Below are positions 13,926-15,915 of a stretch of DNA of 15,915 bases, piece by piece. Source of the DNA: an uncultured Porphyromonadaceae bacterium (GTDB taxonomy: Bacteria; Bacteroidota; Bacteroidia; Bacteroidales; Muribaculaceae); the NCBI GenBank assembly GCA_902494595.1, contig CABUTY010000002.1, positions 1-15,915 of the forward strand, written 5' to 3'. Within the stretch, counting starts at the first letter, position 1. Every line of letters starts with the position of its first letter. The notes beneath the pieces were generated by a model. The model was not told the origin of the DNA. It worked only from the letters and a program-made list of their open reading frames with translations, and searched no databases. The position numbers and the translations under genes are program-made.

Positions 13926-13940
13926 ATCCGAGAAAATTCT
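13926..13940. repeat. 15-bp direct repeat, right copy
   Basis: ATCCGAGAAAATTCT, identical to 12571-12585. It lies just upstream of the promoter of the secreted-protein operon. A second, imperfect pair of segments lies close by: GGTGCCTgtCGGCcATCCgAG at 12557-12577 and GGTGCCTccCGGCtATCCaAG at 13991-14011. Confidence 0.75.
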
Positions 13941-14063
13941 GAGCGCAACTCCTGTGCGGCTCTATCCCTCCGCTAAGTGAGGCTTCGGGCGGTGCCTCCC
14001 GGCTATCCAAGTAGAGCCGAGTATGTCTTTTATCCTCCCACATACGCCCGTTACCTTTGCCGT

Positions 14064-14815
14064 ATGATACGATTTACCGTTTTTATTCCCAGTCTGTTTC
14101 TGTCGGGCAATATCCCCGACATCAACATCACAACCGACCATGAGGCCGTCGACTTCCGCCTTACTGTCTATGGCAGCGTTCTGCTCGAAGGCCGCTGTTA
14201 CGCCTTCGACGGCTACGCAACTGTCTCCGACATCGCACCGCTCTCTCCGAACTTTTATACCTCCGGGAAGTTCGCGACCTTCTCGTCGAGCGCGGCAGAG
14301 CGCTCTCGTCGGTGCTCCAGTCCGTCACTGTCCGTTGCGGCAACCGTTCGGCCTCGTTCTTCATCCACCCGGTTTTAGAGGTCAACGAGCCTATATTCTA
14401 TCTGAACTGCTTCGGCGTGGTGGGACACCTCACTTTGCCTCGCACTACCATGGTCAAGGTCAAGACCAACCGTTCTCTTGCTTCGCTCGGCAAGCGCTCG
14501 CAGTTCTACGACATCTCGACTTCAAAGGAGTATGAAGTCGAAAGCGGCCCGCTGACATCCGACGAGTGCTTGCAGGTCGAGCAAATGCTAACCTCGCCCT
14601 CTGTCCGTATTCCTTTCGGCTACGCCTGCGACAAGTACGATTACGACGCCATGCGTCCAATTCTCATCACCGACTACACCTATGAGTTTTCCGACTTGGA
14701 CGAAAAACTCAACAAGGTTAAGTTCACTTGGTGCTTTGCCGAAAATACGCCGACAATGTGAAAGCCGACCACACTCGGCATCTTCAACGACAAATTCAAT
14801 CCCGTATTCATCTGA
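14064..14815 (+). pseudogene. Phage structural-type gene with frameshift and nonsense codon
   Basis: Adding one base near 14247 joins two frames into a single 251-codon gene. It starts MIRFTVFIPSLFLSGNIPDI, passes VYGSVLLEGRCYAFDGYATV, changes frame at DIAPLSP/ELLYLREVRDLL, and continues through NEPIFYLNCFGVVGHLTLPR and VESGPLTSDECLQVEQMLTS. A TGA at 14759-14761 is followed in frame by KPTTLGIFNDKFNPVFI and a final TGA at 14813-14815, which overlaps the next ATG as TGATG, so the original gene probably ended there. The style (beta-rich, 'PILITDYTYEF ... LNKVKFTW') resembles structural genes of Bacteroides prophages, but I cannot name the component. A TACCTTTG box sits just before the start without a good upstream box. 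Confidence 0.65.
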
Positions 14816-14979
14816 TGACTCGCTTGATACACATATCCACCGCCAGAACAATGCTCACCAGCGGCGACCCCGTCGATATTCGCGTGAAGGCGTTTATCGC
14901 GTGTCGACTGAAAGCCGGTGTGCGGTGACGAAGGCAAAACGACCGACCGCAAATCCGACGGCTCTAAACACTATTCAAT
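14815..14979 (+). pseudogene. Truncated first copy of a small phage gene
   Basis: From the ATG at 14815 the product starts MTRLIHISTARTMLTSGDPVDI, clearly paralogous to the start of the next gene (MSKSIHLSTARHILNSGESVDI). After DIRV the similarity is lost, and the frame closes at a TGA near 14928 after 37 codons. Up to 14979 another frame stays protein-like (GDEGKTTDRKSDGSKHYS), hinting at a frameshift, but I cannot join it convincingly. It starts inside the TGATG overlap with the preceding structural gene. Confidence 0.55.
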
Positions 14980-15213
14980 ATGTCAAAATCTATTCATCTA
15001 TCAACTGCTCGCCACATATTAAATAGTGGTGAGTCCGTTGACATCTTTGTATGGAAGTCAACAGGGGAAATCCTGGAACTGCGTAACGTCATTTCTCTCC
15101 GTTACTCGTTCTACGGCGGCTGGAGGAACGTAAAGATACTTTCCTCCGGCGAGTGCCGGAAGATACGCGACTGCTGTATCTTCCGCGTCAACGACCTGGA
15201 AGTATTTTTGTAA
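14980..15213 (+). CDS. Small phage-type protein, 77 aa
   Basis: A 77-aa protein (MSKSIHLSTARHILNSGESV ... VFL) with no signal peptide or membrane segment. The pattern 'DIFVWKSTGEILELRNVISLRYSFYGG' followed by 'VKILSSGECRKIRDCCIFRVND' suggests a small beta-rich domain. I recall similar short proteins between structural genes in Bacteroides prophages, but without an assigned function. It is the intact member of a tandem pair with the truncated copy upstream, and a strong promoter begins 4 bp after its stop, so the following gene is separately transcribed. Confidence 0.65.
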   Translation: MSKSIHLSTARHILNSGESVDIFVWKSTGEILELRNVISLRYSFYGGWRNVKILSSGECRKIRDCCIFRVNDLEVFL

Positions 15214-15216
15214 TAA

Positions 15217-15248
15217 TTTGCACAGGGTTGTAACTTTTGCTAAATTTG
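15217..15248 (+). promoter_or_regulatory. Bacteroidota-type promoter
   Basis: TTTG (15217-15220), a 20-bp spacer and TAAATTTG (15241-15248) match the consensus at all fixed positions. It precedes the 60-aa membrane protein gene by about 75 bp. The core TTTTGCTAAATTT is repeated at 10045-10057 before the nuclease gene, where no good upstream box is found. Confidence 0.75.
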
Positions 15249-15324
15249 TGCGTCTAATATATAATAAAACAGCCAAAGTTCTACGGAGGAAGAGGGACTT
15301 TGCGCTCAAACTAAACTTAAAGTA

Positions 15325-15507
15325 ATGCAGTACCTTAAATACATTGTAATTATCTGCGCGGCAGCCGTCCTCAGATTACTTTCTAAGGACGATGATTTTC
15401 TAAGTACAACCTACATTATAAAATCTTTAGGCATTTTGCTTCTCATTGCTATTGGTATCGTAATGGTTGTGCGAGACGTAAAACAACGAAAATCAAATCC
15501 GGAGTAA
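15325..15507 (+). CDS. Small membrane protein, 60 aa, two predicted helices
   Basis: The product has a first hydrophobic helix (YIVIICAAAVLRLL, about 6-19), a short acidic loop (SKDDDFLSTT), a second helix (SLGILLLIAIGIVMVV, about 34-49) and a charged tail (RDVKQRKSNPE), consistent with a hairpin in the inner membrane. It has its own consensus promoter and is followed after 67 bp by the portal-like gene. No family is recognised. In a prophage context a holin-like or superinfection-exclusion role is conceivable, but nothing in the sequence shows it. Confidence 0.6.
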   Translation: MQYLKYIVIICAAAVLRLLSKDDDFLSTTYIIKSLGILLLIAIGIVMVVRDVKQRKSNPE

Positions 15508-15542
15508 GTCAATTCATCGCGTCTTTTCGCTACACTCATACG

Positions 15543-15580
15543 GTCCATATTTTTGCTGAAAAATCAGCATTGATATGGAC
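15543..15580 (+). promoter_or_regulatory. Hairpin covering the start codon of the portal-like gene
   Basis: GTCCATAT (15543-15550) pairs with ATATGGAC (15573-15580), and inside it TGCTGA (15554-15559) pairs with TCAGCA (15564-15569) over a loop of four A. The ATG at 15575 lies inside the outer stem. A T-rich stretch (TTTTCTATTT) follows, so the structure could also act as a weak terminator after the 60-aa gene. Confidence 0.55.
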
Positions 15581-15915
15581 TTTTCTATTTCCGACCTCAA
15601 TTTTAACTCCGTCGAGTCGCTTCCGGGCTTCGAGGTCCGCGCAGCGTTCACTGTCAATTCCTCGTCTGTGTTCAAGGAGGACGTGGATATTGTATCTACT
15701 ATCGTAGACGATAGCCTTAGCTATATTCCGTGGGGTGGCGACAATCAGATGCCGTTCGACTTGCTCGCACTCATCGAGAAAGATGAAACACTTGCAACCT
15801 GCCAGTGTTTCCATGCCGAGGTCTGCTACGGTTCGGGGCTGCAATACTGCGCCGCCGAAGCCTCCGCATCTGTCAAGTCGGCTGTCGATGACTTCCTCCT
15901 TGATAACGACCTCGC
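15575..15915 (+). CDS. Phage portal-like protein, 5' part only
   Basis: 113 codons are visible and the gene continues beyond the window. The product starts MDFSISDLNFNSVESLPGF and contains YIPWGGDNQMPFDLLALIEK followed by DETLATCQCFHAEVCYGSGLQY. The 'WG-x-DN-x-P-x-DL' motif, followed by an aromatic 'YG-x-GL-x-Y' stretch, is what I expect in portal proteins of Bacteroides prophages, which form the dodecameric channel through which DNA enters the capsid. The visible part is free of frameshifts. Some 5.5 kb separates it from the probable terminase fragment at 9525-10041, with which it would normally be adjacent. The start codon is in a hairpin. Coding status is firm; the portal assignment is moderate. 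Confidence 0.65.
   Translation, partial: MDFSISDLNFNSVESLPGFEVRAAFTVNSSSVFKEDVDIVSTIVDDSLSYIPWGGDNQMPFDLLALIEKDETLATCQCFHAEVCYGSGLQYCAAEASASVKSAVDDFLLDNDL

Noticed and set aside
12419..14761. Stop-codon recoding (TAG as Gln or TGA as Trp) as in some gut phages
   Set aside because: TGA and TAA also act as ordinary terminal stops in this region, the in-frame stops are of two types, and frameshifts accompany them, so decay explains the data better.
1..15915. CRISPR arrays, tRNA or rRNA genes, insertion sequences
   Set aside because: No regularly spaced repeats, no cloverleaf or rRNA-like stretches and no transposase motifs were seen on either strand.

Overview
The window looks like chromosomal DNA of a gut-type Bacteroidales bacterium. 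The evidence is an UpxY-type (NusG-like) antiterminator at the head of a polysaccharide operon, several promoters of the Bacteroidota form TTTG-N19/20-TAnnTTTG, and degenerate phage genes of a kind seen in Bacteroides prophages. I see no rRNA, tRNA or CRISPR array.

Region 1 (about 1-9490, all minus strand) is the first part of a capsule or exopolysaccharide operon. Reading leftwards from a promoter at 9456-9486, the order is: a structured leader; the UpxY-like antiterminator; a DegT/DnrJ/EryC1 PLP aminotransferase; two tandem paralogous ATP-grasp ligases; a second DegT-like gene broken by a one-base frameshift; a 108-aa protein of unknown family; a SAMHD1-like HD phosphohydrolase; a GNAT acetyltransferase; a FabD-like malonyl/acyl-transferase; an acyl carrier protein; and a short-chain dehydrogenase that runs off the window. 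Most neighbours overlap or nearly touch (ATGA, TGATG), so the genes are probably co-transcribed and translationally coupled. The mix suggests an amino sugar that is N-acylated with an amino acid or a carrier-bound hydroxyacyl or polyketide-like group. That is inference.

Region 2 (about 9525-12590) starts with a decayed phage gene, probably the C-terminal part of a terminase large subunit. A small defence-like cluster follows on the plus strand: a PD-(D/E)XK-type predicted nuclease, an Abi_2 (AbiD/AbiF-like) protein with a HEPN-like RNVCAH motif, and, 30 bp after its stop, a complete small transcription unit with its own promoter, an internal hairpin and a rho-independent terminator. This is a good candidate for an Abi-associated small RNA. 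The rest, to about 12590, is gene debris plus two strong hairpins.

Region 3 (12592-13893, minus strand) is a two-gene operon of related secreted proteins with its own promoter, bracketed by an exact 15-bp direct repeat.

Region 4 (14064-15915, plus strand) is phage-derived: a structural gene broken by a frameshift and a nonsense codon, two tandem copies of a small phage gene (the first truncated), a strong promoter with a small two-helix membrane protein, and the start of a portal-like protein whose start codon lies in a hairpin. The probable terminase fragment and the portal-like gene are about 5.5 kb apart, so regions 2 and 3 may be cargo within a degraded prophage.

Four likely frameshifts are all one-base losses, mostly explainable as homopolymer contraction. 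Sequencing error must be excluded before any of these genes is called dead; the two in-frame stops in phage genes point more firmly to real decay.
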